DNA from: Begonia masoniana
Taxonomy: Eukaryota > Streptophyta > Magnoliopsida > Cucurbitales > Begoniaceae
NCBI GenBank assembly: GCA_022432975.1
Contig: CM039509.1
Coordinates: 20,925,432-20,989,431, forward strand
DNA length: 64,000 nt
Reading direction: 5' to 3'
In this document: positions 21,482-34,052 of the stretch, piece after piece
Layout: each line of letters starts with the position of its first letter
Position numbering within the stretch: position 1 is the stretch's first letter
Position numbers and translations under genes: made by a program
Notes under the pieces: model-generated
Database searches by the model: none
What the model was told of the DNA's origin: nothing
Seen by the model: only the letters and a program-made list of their open reading frames with translations

Positions 21482-22955
21482 TGTAGGATCGGTATTGTCT
21501 AAGAGGGGGGTGAATTAGACCTTTTTAAATTTTAATTACTAGTCAACTTAATCTCTCTCCTAGATTGAACTTATAGATTTATCACAAGTGATCAGATAAT
21601 GTAAAGAGAGAGAGAGAGAAATTCGACACCAGTATTTTTACGTGGTTCGGCCAAACTGCCTACGTCCACGCTCCAAGGCTCCTCCTTGAAGATTCCTTAC
21701 TTCTCCTCAACGAGAAATCCTGATCGAGCTTTCGGGCGTCGATCCAAAGCCTTTTACACAATACAAGATTGAACTTTACGGCGTCAATCCACTGCCTTAA
21801 ACAAATTTAGAGTTTGTAAAGTTTTGCACAAAAACTACTCTCTCACAGGATCTGAATCTCAAGTTCGAATGTAAGAGGAGAGTAGTACGATTTACAGAGT
21901 ATGAATATTTTCGCAAGTTAGGGCTCAGGAATTCAAATCGCAAAAAGTTGTTCCTTTGTGCTCTAAGCTCGGCTTTTATACTCTGTCCATTTTCTGCTTG
22001 ACTTCAATGCTTCTAAACCAATAATAGAAACTTTGTTACCGTTGGGAAGCATCCGTACAAGTTCAGGTAGTCGTTGCCGTTTGTAGTTGTAAATCGTCGT
22101 CGCCATTAATGTTCTGGAGTTATGGCTGAAAACGACTTTACTGTAGCTTCGCGGCTAATTTGAATTCTGGCGGAAGTTCACCGGCAGATGCAACTAATGA
22201 GCGGAGACACGTCATCGGTGAATGTTGCTTGAAATGCCATCGGCAGATATATCCTTGAATTCCATCGGCAGAAGCATCTTCAACTTCGATCGGCAGAAGC
22301 AACTTCAACTTCGATCGGCAGAAGCAATTCGTAAAACTTCATCGGCACATTCTATCTTCAAAGCCATCGGCAGATGTTTCTTTAAAAGCGCCATCGGCAT
22401 AAGTCTCTTTAAAAACCATCGGCAGATGTTCTTTTAAAGCGCCATCGGCATAAGTCTCTTTAAAAACCATCGGCAGATTGTTTCTTTAAAAGCGCCATCG
22501 GCATAAGTCTCTTTAAAACCATCGGCATACGTGTTCACATATCATCGGCAGATGAAACAAATAAGTACTTTGACACATCATCGGCATCTGTCTTCAGAAA
22601 CAGCTATCGGCAGAGAAAGCATGTACTGACTTGACACGTCATCGGCATATGTCATCAAAGACACTATCGGCAGATGATAACTTCTAAACGGCGTCTTCTT
22701 CTGCTTAGCAATCGGCAGAGGCTTCCATTTTTTTTTGATGTATATTCATCGGTAGAAGCACGCGTTTTACAGCCCTGTTTTTCTGTTCTGCTCTGTATAC
22801 TCAAACCGATTTATTAGACAACTAAAATACCCTTTTCAAGGGTATTTCCATATAAACTCATATTAATTATTTCTTTAAATACCATAATCAAATTGTACAT
22901 ATTATACAAAACATAATCAAAAACAAATTATGACTAAACAATCTATAAGTCAACA
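21482..22955 (-). repeat. Copia LTR 2 (shared middle LTR)
   Basis: About 1,474 bp with TGT...ACA ends. It is the 5' LTR of unit 1 and the 3' LTR of unit 2. Near-identical to LTR3 except for small indels, which become frequent after about 22,860. Confidence 0.9.
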
Positions 22956-23240
22956 ACTCTCCCCTTTTTATTATGACAACATAAAAGTTGATTAAACTTT
23001 GATACTCCCCATAATTCTAGCCGCTCCCCCATGTTGTGGCCGTTTATTATATAACCAGCATAGCAGTTCCAGAAATCCCGAGTATATCCAAAGAATGTTA
23101 CCAACAAACTCAATCAAATATAGTATTCTCCCCCATTGACATTATCAAAAAAATATGCATTCAACATCCGAGTATGTTTGGGACAAAATTCATTAGAACA
23201 GAAACCACTAAACAAAAAAATGTATATAACGAAAAATCCA

Positions 23241-25565
23241 CTATTTGAAAAGATCTAAAATGAACGATTCAAAAGCTCGTCTTGCATACAGAGTGCCTTC
23301 ACGGTGGGGATTGAAAAAACCATCCACCAGAGCTTGAAGGAAAGCACGATCTCTTGGGAGAGGCGATTGCTCACCCACCATTGGCCAGACAGGAGCAGGA
23401 GGTGGGAGGCTCTCGGGCCAACTCCACTTCCTAGCAGAGGACGGAGCTCGACAGAATGAACAGAGCACACATCCATCAAGGTTAGAGAAGCTTCCATTGG
23501 ACATGCTTAGGAGAGGAAGATTGTAGGCTGAGGAATATTTAGGAAGAGTGAACTTGAGCGCAGCCTCATGAATATCTAGGGTGTGGCCCCCCCCCCCATG
23601 AAAAGACCACCTCTTCAAAACAAAAACAAATCCCAGAGGCCCCCTGGTCGAATGGGAAGAAGCAAAATCTTCAAAGCCAGGCCTCGGATTATTTATACCA
23701 GAAGCATGATGGTTTTTGGGTTAGGCTCAGGGTTCAGTGTCACGCGGCAATGGACCAATTGGAGTTGCTCAAGTTCTCTGACAAACCATAGCTATCGCCT
23801 ATCACCATCAATCTTTGCATAGACATCAGCCAAAAGGACCAGTATCCCGAGCAACGCCCGTCCTGATGATTCTTATCATTTTTACTTTGGAGACGTACGG
23901 AGGTACATGGCAAGGTTGGTAATAGAGGCTTGCAATCTCATTGTAACTGAGCCTCTGTTTAAGGAAATCCTCCTGTCTATGTTATGAGGAGTTGCGGCGT
24001 TGAGTATATTGGAGAGGAAGGGTTGGACTGTCAGAGCATTGGAGCAGGTTGGACAGTTATGGAGGGTCCCCTCTGTGCTGATCCTGAGATTGAATGAGGT
24101 GAAGTTTCAATGAGTTGGAGATGGAAGTGCTTGAAAGGGTCATGGTTTGGAGATGGTGAAGGTGGTTGAACTGGAACGGATGAGCCGTAGTTGGTAAGGA
24201 CTATATAGGTTTTACGAGGAGGTGATTAACCTGGGATTGTAAAGCTTGATACCGAGTGAAACTTGAATATAGCTCTAACTTATACTCCTAGAAGATGGAA
24301 ATGCAAAAACTGATAATTATACGAGATAAGGTGGCGGACAAGTAGGCTGTTCATGAATAGAAAGTAGATACAGATGCGTGAGCAAGGTGGCCTCACTGCA
24401 TGTGCCATTGAGAGGGAGCCATCCTACCGCCACGCACTAAAGGAGAAGGTGGGGTGGCTTGAATCCTGAGATTGACATACAGTGTCATCTCCTCCTTCAG
24501 CAGTTGACTCCTCAGGCAGGATAAGCTTTTCGTTTACCACGCCTGACAGGAACTGCCTTAGAAATCTTTTGCTTAGCCTTATTCAAGGAAGGCTCTCCTT
24601 TTCCGATTCTTTTTAGTCCCATCTTGTTGAGAGTGGCTTGGGAATAATAATGGAGGGTAGAAGTCTCACAGGCTCTTCCTCCTCAGGCATGGACAACCTC
24701 AAGATGAGCAAATAACCGCATAAGAAGCAAATTATACGGTAAGGATGTAGCCTTAGAGGATACTGCCAAAATCATCCTTCGAACCACAATGTATCCTACA
24801 TGAAAGGAGTCTTGAAATAGAGAGCAAACAGAACAAATAGCTCCATTGCGCTCACCTCATCATAATGTCCACCCTTGGGAACAATATTGAAATCTATCAT
24901 ATGACGAAAAACTTTGGCCCTCGGGGTCCAATGTCTGCCCTTTAACTGATCAGGAGAAGCATTAGGGTCCAAAGCAATTTCCCTGAGAAACTGTAGACCA
25001 TCAGAAGTTCCAAAGAAAGGTAGCTCATGGCCTGTCACATATTTATAGGGGCAGCTATCCAAATGAGGAGCTCCCAGAAGAGCATTTATGGACTGAGGGG
25101 ATATTTCTATGCATTTGTTATATACATAGCTTTTAATGGAAGGGGGATCAGCAGTAAAGCTAAGATTGACATAGAACATCCGGATAGCTTCCGGATAGAA
25201 GAAGGATTCGGTTTCAAACAATCCTATTAACCAAGCTCGTCAAGGGTTCTACAATGTTCATCCCAGCTAAACTTTCAAAATCAATACCTTACTGGGAATT
25301 AATGACCTGAACTGGTAATCGGCATGAAACTTGTTCTCGGCAGCTTTAGTGAGAAAGTGGAAGGATGGAAACGCATTTGCCCTTGGAATCTCACGAGGAG
25401 GGCGATCAGAAACCTTAGCCTTTTTCTTGGCCTGAACGGAGATGGCTTGTGCTGAAGAACAATATGCTCCATTGAAAGATTAGGAATCGAGAAAGAGGGT
25501 TGGTAGGGCAGGGGGGATTTTCTCACAGAAAGAGCGCGAAATGAAATGTCTTCGAGAAGACACAT
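23241..25565 (-). pseudogene. Env-like reading frame of copia unit 2 (heavily indel-broken)
   Basis: Same protein as at 14182-16476. The start at 25565 and the conserved block 25221-24796 are nearly identical to unit 1. Below about 24,420 the sequence is full of one- and two-base insertions and deletions and has a run of about thirteen C (near 23588). The C-terminal tail is recognisable again at 23618-23241 (FLQALVDGFFNPHR). The damage pattern suggests low-quality sequence rather than slow mutation. Confidence 0.8.
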
Positions 25566-25817
25566 AGTTTAAACAAAGAAGGGGCATTGCTCAACGCGAG
25601 GGAGACACACGTGTAGAACTTATAGGTATGATGAACCACACGTGTCGGCAGATTAACAATACATCTTCCGATGCTCACAGATACTATGCATCTGCTGATA
25701 CCTACCGGTATCAAGACATCTGCCGATGACAAAAGAGAGGTACAACATCTACCGATGCTATCACAGACGGAGAAGCTCTAACACTTAGGAATTTTTTTTC
25801 ATAACAGAGACAGAATC

Positions 25818-28800
25818 TCATTTTCTCTCAACCCGAATGAGACCTAACTTATTCTAATACTATTGAATGTCTTCTCATCTAAAGGCTTGGTAAAGATGTC
25901 TGCAAGTTGATCTACAGAGTGACCAACTCTAAAGAAACATCTCCTCTTTGAAACATGATCTCTAATGAAATGATATCTGACATCTATATGCTTTGTTCTA
26001 GAGTGTTGAATAAGATTTTTTAGAGATGTTTATGGCACTGGTGTTATCACACCGAATAGGAATCCTATCCTAACATAGATTATAATCTTCCAAAGTTTGT
26101 TTCATCCATAACATTTGTGCACAGCAACTGCCAGCAGCAATATATTCACTTTCAGCAGTTGATAGTGCGACAGAATTTTGTTTCTTAGAATACCAGGAAA
26201 CTAGAGATTCACCAAGGAATTGACATGTTCCACTGGTGCTTTTCCTATCCACTAGACTACCTGCATAATCAGAATCTGAGTAGCCAATCAGATCGAAAGA
26301 AGTACCTTTGGATACCATAATCCTAAGTCAGGAGTTCCACTTAAATACTTAAAGATTCTTTTGACAGCAGTTAAGGAGATCCTTAGGGGCAGCCTGAAAT
26401 CTAGCACAGAGACACACACTGAAAAGAATATTTGGTCTGCTTGCAGTCAGATATAGCAAAGATCCAATCATACCACGATATTTCTAATGTCTACACTGAT
26501 TCCTTTTTCATCTTTATCGACACTTAGTAGTGGTGCTCATAGGAGTCTTAGAAGATTTGACAGTTTCTAATCCGAATTTCTTAAGGAGTTCCTAATGTAT
26601 TTTTCTTGACAGAAGAAAATTCCATCAGGAGATTGACTAATCTGGAATCCTAAGAAGAACTTTAACTCCCCCATCATACTCATTTCAAATTCACTCTGCA
26701 TGAGGGAAGAAAACTCATACACATATTGACATTAGTTTGAGCCAAAAATAATGTCATCGACATAAATTTGAACCAACAAAATGTCCTTCTCCTTTTGCAT
26801 GGTAAACAGAGTTGAATCGGAGTTACCCTTTTTGAAATTCCTTTCTTCAAGGAAATTCTTCAATCTATCATACCAAGCTCTAGGAGCCTTCTTAAGTCCA
26901 TACAGAGCTTTCCTAAGCTTGTACACATGATCGGGTTTGTCAAAAGATTCAAACCCTAAGGGTTGCTCAACAAAAACTTCTCATTTATGAAACCATTTAA
27001 GAATGCACTCTTTACATCCATTTGAAAGAGTGTGAAGTTCTTGTAGCAGGCAAAAGCTAGAAGCATCCTAATTGATTCCAATCTAGCAACAGGGGCAACA
27101 GATTCCTCAAAATCAACACCCTCTTCTTGAGAGTACCCCTTAGCAACCAGTCTAGCCTTGTTCCTTATTACAATCCATTTTCATCCAATTTATTCTTAAA
27201 GACCCACTTAGTTCCAATAATGGGATGAACCATAGGCCTCGGAACAAGTTCCCATACCTTGCTCCTTTCAAATTGATTTAGCTCCTCTTGCATAGCTAAA
27301 ATCCAATACTCATCATCTCGGCCTCTTCAACTTCTTAGGCTCTACTTGAGAGATAAATGCCACATTGGCACAAAGATTCCTAAGAGAGGATCTAGTCTTA
27401 ACACCTAGTGATGGATCACCTAAGACTTCATCTAATGGATGATTTCTAACATATTTCCAATCTCTAGGGAGAGTAAGATTTTCATCCTTGACAGGAATTA
27501 TACCTTGAGATGTAGAAGAAGGTTCAAAAGATTTTTCTGCTTGAGAGGGATCAGTAGGTTTTTCTAAGGAAAGAGAATCCAGTTGATAATTCAAACACCA
27601 TCCTCATCCACATTATTGTGGGCTGAGGGGACTCATCAAAGTGACATGAACGAATTCCTCTACAACTAGGGTTCTCCTATTGAAAACCTATATGCTTTAC
27701 TGGACAGAGAATAACCAAGAAAAATTCCAATATCAGATTTGGAATCGAATTTTCCTAAGTTATCCTCAGTATTGAGAATGAAGCATTTACTGCCAAAGGC
27801 TCTAAATACTTGACAGAAGGAGTTTTCCACTCCAGAGCTCATATGGAGTTTTCTCTAGGATAGGTCTTATGGAGACCCGATTAAGTACATAACAGGCTGT
27901 GCTACAGCTTCGGCCCAGAAATACTTAGGAAGGGAGTTTTCATTAAGCATAGTCCTAGCAAGCTCTTGAAGGGATCTATTCTTCCGCTCAACAACTCCAT
28001 TTTGCTGAGGGGTCCTAGGAGAAGAGAAATTGTGCTCAATTCCATACTGAGACACAGGAGTTCAAATTTCTCATTTTCAAACTCTCCACCATGATCACTA
28101 CGAATAGCAACAATGGTGAGCTCTTTTTCATTTTGAACTCTTTTCCTAAAACTAGAAAAGGTGTCAAAGGTTTCATCCTTAGACTTCAGAAATGAACCCA
28201 AGTAAATCTAGAAAAATCATCAACAATGACGAATGCATAGAATTTTCCTCCTAGACTGGCTATGTTGGAAGGACCGAAGAGGTCCATATGAAGGAGTTGG
28301 AGAGGCTTAGAAGTAGAAATTGCATTCTTAGATACAAAGGAACTTTGATCTGCTTGCCCATTTGACAAGCTTCACAGACTTTATCCTTTTCAAAGGATAT
28401 CTTAGGAATACCTCTAACTAAGTTCTCCTTAGTAATCTTAGCTAAGGTATCTATCCCTACGTGTCCTAATCTCCTATGCCAAATCCAACCGTCAATAGAA
28501 GAATTCACAGCAAAATATTTTTCAATACTACAATCAATATCATCAATGTCAATGACATAAATATTTTCTTTCCTAAAACCAGTAAAGAGAATTTTGCCAT
28601 TTGCAGCATCTTTAATTATACATGAATCTGATTTGAATATTACTTCATAACCTTTGTCACATAATTGACTAATGCTAAGTAGATTATGTTTTAACCCATC
28701 AACTAATAAACATTTTCTATAACAAGATTGATAGGGTTACCTATGTTGCCAATGCCAACAATTTTGCCCTTTTGATTTCCACCAAAAGTGACACTTCCTT

Positions 28801-30488
28801 TCTTCTTGTTGACAACAGCGAACTTAGTTGCATCTCCAGTCATATGCCTTGAACAACCACTGTCCAGGTACCACTGATTTCTTAGAGGAGATGCATTATC
28901 CTGCAACACAGAAATTAGGTTGTCTTCTTAGGTACCCAAATCTTTTGGGTCCTAGTGTTAGGCCTGGTTCCTTTAGGAACCCATTGTAACTTACAACCAT
29001 CTTTCTTGTCATTTGTTTTTAGTGGGCATACAAGGACTTATGTCCTACTTCATTACACTTATGACATACAGTAGATTTAACAAAGAAATTCTTAAAAGCT
29101 TTCTTTTTATTAGACTTGTCATATCCTAATCCTGTTCTGTCAAAATTTGCTCTCTGACCTCCTATTATCATCTTAAATAATTTTTCGCCCTTGGTGAAGT
29201 TCAAATGATATTATTCAGATCTTCGTTTTTGCTTTTAAGCTCATCAATTTCCTTGACATGCAAGTCTACTTCTTAGCATGTTTTTCTAATAAATCTGTAT
29301 TCTCCTTTTTCAACAGATTGTATTTATTTTTCAGCATGCCAAACTGTTTAACTAAGTCATTAAAGGCGTCAATTATTTCACCTTCTTCATCATCACTATC
29401 ACTATCACTAGATACATTTGAAGAAGAAGTACTAACCTTTTCCTCGAGTGCCATAAAGCACAGGTTTGCTACTTCCTCATCTTCTGATGAAGAGGCTTCT
29501 TCTTCACTATCATCCCAAGTGGCCTTCATTGCCCTTTTCTTAAACTTCTTGGGATACTTCTTTGCTTGTGGACAATCTGCCTTCATATGTCCAGGCTTTC
29601 CACACCCAAAGCACGTGATTTCCTTTTCCTTTTGAGACTTTTCACCTTTCGGAAATTCCTTCCTTGCAGTCTTTTCCTTTGGAGAAATTTACTGAACCTC
29701 CTGGTGATGAGTGCAATATCCTCATCATTATCTTCCTCTTCTTCAGAGTCATCTTGCTTACTTGATGAGGCTTTGAGTGCAATGTCCTTTTTCTTGCTGA
29801 TCTCTTTCTCCTTGAGATCTTCCTTCTCATTGGCTCTCATTGTAATCTCGTGAGTCATGAGAGATCCAACGAGCTCTTCAAGTTTAAGAACCTTCAGATC
29901 CCGAGCTTCTTGAATGGCGGTCACTTTAGGTTGCCAAGCTCGTGGAAGGCATCTCAGAATTTTCCTGACTAGTTCTTCACCTGTATACATCTTACCAAGA
30001 ACTTTTAATCCATTAGTAATATTAGTGAATCTAGTAAACATAGAAGATATAGACTCATCTTTTTCCATGGAGAACAGTTCATACTCATGAACAAGCATGC
30101 TTAATTTGCTCTCTTTAACTTGGTTTGTTCCCTCATAAGTTACTTCTAATAAATGCCAGATTTCCTGAGCACTATCACACCCCTGAACTCTGTTGAATTC
30201 ATCACGATTTAGAGCACAGTATAGGGTGTTAATGGCTTTGGCATTTAGACTCAAGTTCCTCTTGTCAGACTCAGTTAAATCAGCAGAGACCTTGGGAACA
30301 CTTTTGCCATCTACAGTTTTCATGGCACTAAATGGACCATATTCTATAATGTTCCATAACTCATAGTCCATGGCTTGAATGAATATTCTCATTCTCGCCT
30401 TCCAGTAAACATAATCACTGCCATCGAATAGAGGTGGCCTAGAGATGGACTGACCCTCAATGTGTGAGGAGTTTGAGTTGAATGCCAT
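25818..30488 (-). pseudogene. Copia unit 2: gag-pol polyprotein, multiply frameshifted
   Basis: Gag is intact in frame from ATG 30488 to about 29640 and then shifts; zinc knuckle 1 is near 29600 and knuckle 2 near 29060. The protease motif [13 protein letters not shown] is at about 28860. Integrase has its zinc region near 28480-28330, [14 protein letters not shown] near 28200, and a frame near 28050-27870 with [19 protein letters not shown] (the catalytic Glu region that unit 1 has out of frame). RT and RNase H pieces lie at 26926-26732 and 26318-26070. Breaks are almost all single-base losses in homopolymers and usually differ in position from those of unit 1. Confidence 0.88.
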
Positions 30489-30537
30489 GATTAGTATATC
30501 ACAGAATACAAATACAACTTAGACAATGATAGACCTT

Positions 30538-30549
30538 GCTCTGATACCA
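30538..30549 (-). other. Copia unit 2 primer binding site
   Basis: Minus strand TGGTATCAGAGC next to LTR3. Confidence 0.9.
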
Positions 30550-30551
30550 AT

Positions 30552-32033
30552 TGTAGGATCGGTATTGTCTAAGAGGGGGGTGAATTAGACCTTTTTAAAT
30601 TTTAATTACTAGTCAACTTAATCTCTCTCCTAGATTGAACTTATAGATTTATCACAAGTGATCAGATAATGTAAAGAGAGAGAGAGAGAAATTCGACACC
30701 AGTATTTTTACGTGGTTCGGCCAAACTGCCTACGTCCACGCTCCAAGGCTCCTCCTTGAAGATTCCTTACTTCTCCTCAACGAGAAATCCTGATCGAGCT
30801 TTCGGGCGTCGATCCAAAGCCTTTTACACAATACAAGATTGAACTTTACGGGCGTCAATCCACTGCCTTAAACAAATTTAGAGTTTGTAAAGTTTTGCAC
30901 AAAAACTACTCTCTCACAGGATCTGAATCTCAAGTTCGAATGTAAGAGGAGAGTAGTACGATTACAGAGTATGAATATTTTCGCAAGTTAGGGCTCAGGA
31001 ATTTCAAATCGCAAAAAGTTGTTCCTTTGTGCTCTAAGCTCGGCTTTTATACTCTGTCCATTTTCTGCTTGACTTCAATGCTTCTAAACCAATAATAGAA
31101 ACTTTGTTACCGTTGGGAAGCATCCGTACAAGTTCAGGTAGTCGTTGCCGTTTGTAGTTGTAAATCGTCGTCGCCATTAATGTTCTGGAGTTATGGCTGA
31201 AAACGACTTTACTGTAGCTTCGCGGCTAATTTGAATTCTGGCGGAAGTTCACCGGCAGATGCAACTAATGAGCGGAGACACGTCATCGGTGAATGTTGCT
31301 TGAAATGCCATCGGCAGATATATCCTTGAATTCCATCGGCAGAAGCATCTTCAACTTCGATCGGCAGAAGCAACTTCAACTTCGATCGGCAGAAGCAATT
31401 CGTAAAACTTCATCGGCACATTCTATCTTCAAAGCCATCGGCAGATGTTTCTTTAAAAGCGCCATCGGCATAAGTCTCTTTAAAAACCATCGGCAGATGT
31501 TTCTTTAAAAGCGCCATCGGCATAAGTCTCTTTAAAAACCATCGGCAGATGTTTCTTTAAAAGCGCCATCGGCATAAGTCTCTTTAAAAACCATCGGCAT
31601 ACGTGTTCACATATCATCGGCAGATGAAACAAATAAGTACTTTGACACATCATCGGCATCTGTCTTCAGAAACAGCTATCGGCAGAGAAAGCATGTACTG
31701 ACTTGACACGTCATCGGCATATGTCATCAAAGACACTATCGGCAGATGATAACTTCTAAACGGCGTCTTCTTCTGCTTAGCAATCGGCAGAGGCTTCCAT
31801 TTTTTTTTGATGTATATTCATCGGTAGAAGCACGCGTTTTACAGCCCTGTTTTTCTGTTCTGCTCTGTATACTCAAACCGATTTATTAGACAACTAAAAT
31901 ACCCTTTTCAAGGGTATTTCCATATAAACTCATATTCATTATTTTCTTTAAATACACATAATCAAATTGTACATTATTTATACAAATACATAATCAAAAA
32001 CAAATTATGACTTAAACAATCTATAAGTCAACA
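30552..32033 (-). repeat. Copia LTR 3 (5' LTR of unit 2)
   Basis: About 1,482 bp, TGTAGGATCGG to GTCAACA on the plus strand. Complete and clean. The next base, 32034, is inside element A's 3' LTR. Confidence 0.92.
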
Positions 32034-32800
32034 CAATTTTCTCAAAGTCATACATCCTCTTCATGAATTAAGGGGCGGATTAGTTCCCTTAACAGCTGTT
32101 CTAATACATTCTGTTCATACCTTGCCATGCCATACATGTAAATTCATTTTTGTGTTCTTTCCAAAACATGATACATGACATATAGAAAACATACAAACAA
32201 GCATAAACCTACTGTTTTGTGATGTAGACCCGAAGGCACACACATACTCTACTTACTTGACCTCCTGGGAAAAGTTGGGTTGCAAGCTATCTCGGGATTT
32301 TGCTCACCTAAAATCATAAACAGAGAGTTAATTCAATCTTCACTATAACTCATTCTAAACCATTCAGAAACCTAAGGAAGCTAACTTGGAACTCTATTAC
32401 TCGTGCATTCCCGGTTTATCATCAAAACCCGAACCTACTCTCATTCACAGCATTCCCAAAACACACATTGTACTTTCTCTGCTATCTAGCCACTAAAACT
32501 CAAGGAAAAACGAAGGAAAACTCACCTAGATTGAGGAGTGCAAATCAGAGAGAAAATTGCCTAGAGAGCTCGGCTAAGCTTGAGCTGAAATACCGAAAGA
32601 GGGAGTATAGAGAATAGTGGCGGCTACAGTGCATTAATCACAAAACCTCTTTCCTTAAATAGGTTATCACTATAAACCTCTATTTACCATTATGCGCTTG
32701 CATAGTCATTTATTAACCTAATCACTAATTCTCCCAACTTTTATAAAACGTACACTACAAGTTGATAAAGTAAATTGGTTCAATGAAACCAGGTGTTACA
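32034..32800 (-). repeat. Element A 3' LTR, proximal part
   Basis: Matches the A 5' LTR at about 49085-49852 and starts, on the minus strand, TGTAACACC at 32800. The polypurine tract of A (plus strand ATCTATCCCCCTTAAAAG) follows at 32801. It holds one stem arm, GTTTTGTGATGTAG (32214-32227), and donor-like GTAAGT (plus ACTTAC 32251-32256); the other arm is in the deleted segment. Confidence 0.85.
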
Positions 32801-32835
32801 ATCTATCCCCCTTAAAAGAATTTTGTCCTCAAAAT

Positions 32836-33214
32836 TCAATACCTGAATAATTCCGGATGTTGGTCCATCATGTCTTGCTGGCGCTCCCAAGTTGTCTCCT
32901 CTATGTTTTGGTTTTGCCATACGACTTTCACTAGCGCAACTTCTTTGTTGCGCAACACTTTCACAGCATAGTCAAGGATCTTTATTGGTTTCTCCTCATA
33001 AGCAAGAGTAGGATGAATTTCAATGTTCTGCTGTTCCACAACCTGAGTTGGATCCCGCATACACTTCTTTAGCATAGAAATATGGAACACATTGTGAATC
33101 CCTTCCATAGAAGCTGGCAATTGTAACTCATATGCTGTCTTTCCAATCCTCTTCATGATTGAGAAAGGTCCAATATATCTGGGGTTCAACTTGCCTCTCT
33201 TTCCAAATGTCACA
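32836..33214 (-). pseudogene. Element A integrase C-terminus
   Basis: Reads GKRGKLNPRYIGPFSIMKRIG, HNVFHISMLKKCMRDPTQVVE and a chromodomain-like tail VLRNKEVALVKVVWQ with EETTWE, ending at 32836. It is cut from the rest of integrase by Cassandra-2. An open frame continues antisense into the Cassandra LTR (to 33522), but this is a chance fusion. Confidence 0.88.
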
Positions 33215-33409
33215 TGTGATGACCCGGATGTGTGACCCGAACATGCACGTATGGGTACGATGGTTGCACGAATAGGAGCCCGGATGACGGTACGTCCACG
33301 CGGGCGAACCGGAAGGTGACAGGTCATAAAGAGGGGGTCGTCACAATCCCACATCGCTTGGGGAAGTATGTGGAAATGAAACATATGTAAGAGATCCCTC
33401 TTAAGATAG

Positions 33410-33518
33410 TAAGACGCGTTTTGGAGCACAATTGGCAACGGATCCCATAAGAACTCCGAAGTTAAAAGTGCTTCGGCGAGAGCAATTTCAGGTTGGGTGA
33501 CCTTCCGAGAAGTTCTCG
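33410..33518 (+). other. 5S rRNA-derived segment, Cassandra-2 5' LTR (second copy 33859-33965)
   Basis: GGATCCCATAAGAACTCCG, GGCGAGAGCAAT and GGGTGACCTTCC are readable. Box A reads AGTTAAAAGTGC instead of AGTTAAGCGTGC in both LTRs, so it carries two changes that Cassandra-1 lacks. Both LTRs share them, so they predate insertion. Confidence 0.88.
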
Positions 33519-33606
33519 CCAAACAAAGCCGTGAGGGGAGGATATTGGGCTACGGCCCAATCCCGTGAGCGGACAATATCTTGCTGGGATAAAGGGTCGT
33601 TACAAA

Positions 33607-33619
33607 TGGTATCAGAGCC
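33607..33619 (+). other. Cassandra-2 primer binding site
   Basis: TGGTATCAGAGCC two bases after the 5' LTR. Confidence 0.92.
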
Positions 33620-34052
33620 TGTACCCAACCGAAAATGTGGCCAACGAGGACGTTGGGCCCCCGAGGGGAGGTGATTGTGATAACCCGAATATGCACGTAT
33701 GGGTACGATGACTGCACGAACCGGAACCCGGATGGCGGTACGTCCGCGCGGGCGAACCGGAAGGTGACAGGTCGTAAAGAGGGGGTCGTCACAATCCCAC
33801 ATCGCTTGGGGAAGTATGTAGAAATGAAACATATATAAGAGATCCCTCTCAAGATAGTAAGACGCATTTTGGAGCACAATTGGCAATGGATCCCATAAGA
33901 ACTCCGAAGTTAAAAGTGCTTCGGCGAGAGCAATTTTAGGTTGGGTGACCTTCCGGGAAGTTCTCACCAAACAAAGCCGTGAGGGGAGGATATTGGGCTA
34001 CGACCCAATCCCCAGAGCGGACAATATCTTACTAGGATAAAGGGTCGTTACA

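Larger units (their letters stand above)
12669..32033 (-). mobile_element. Ty1/copia (SIRE/Maximus-like) tandem array: LTR-internal-LTR-internal-LTR
   Basis: Three LTRs (12669-13887 truncated, 21482-22955, 30552-32033) alternate with two nearly identical internal regions (13888-21481 and 22956-30551, about 7.6 kb each). The middle LTR serves both units. Each internal region has a Met primer site, gag with two zinc knuckles, protease, integrase, RT, RNase H, and then an extra env-like reading frame before the polypurine tract. The domain order PR-IN-RT-RH is that of copia. The extra downstream frame and Met primer fit the SIRE/Maximus clade. The left end is missing about 260 bp. The right flank starts CAATT with no matching left duplication. 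Confidence 0.9.
33215..34052 (+). mobile_element. Cassandra-2, inserted in element A integrase
   Basis: 5' LTR 33215-33604 (390 bp), internal 33605-33675 (71 bp, the same length as Cassandra-1), 3' LTR 33676-34052 (377 bp). Duplication is TCACA (33210-33214) / TCAAA (34053-34057), one mismatch; element B at 54240-54260 shows the uninterrupted site. The 13-bp LTR length difference comes from a GGATGTGTGACCC insertion near the start of the 5' LTR. Non-coding and non-autonomous. Confidence 0.93.

Noticed and set aside
32836..33522. Novel fused gene combining an N-terminal unknown domain with integrase C-terminus
   Set aside because: The N-terminal half is antisense Cassandra-2 LTR that happens to be open in frame with the integrase of element A.
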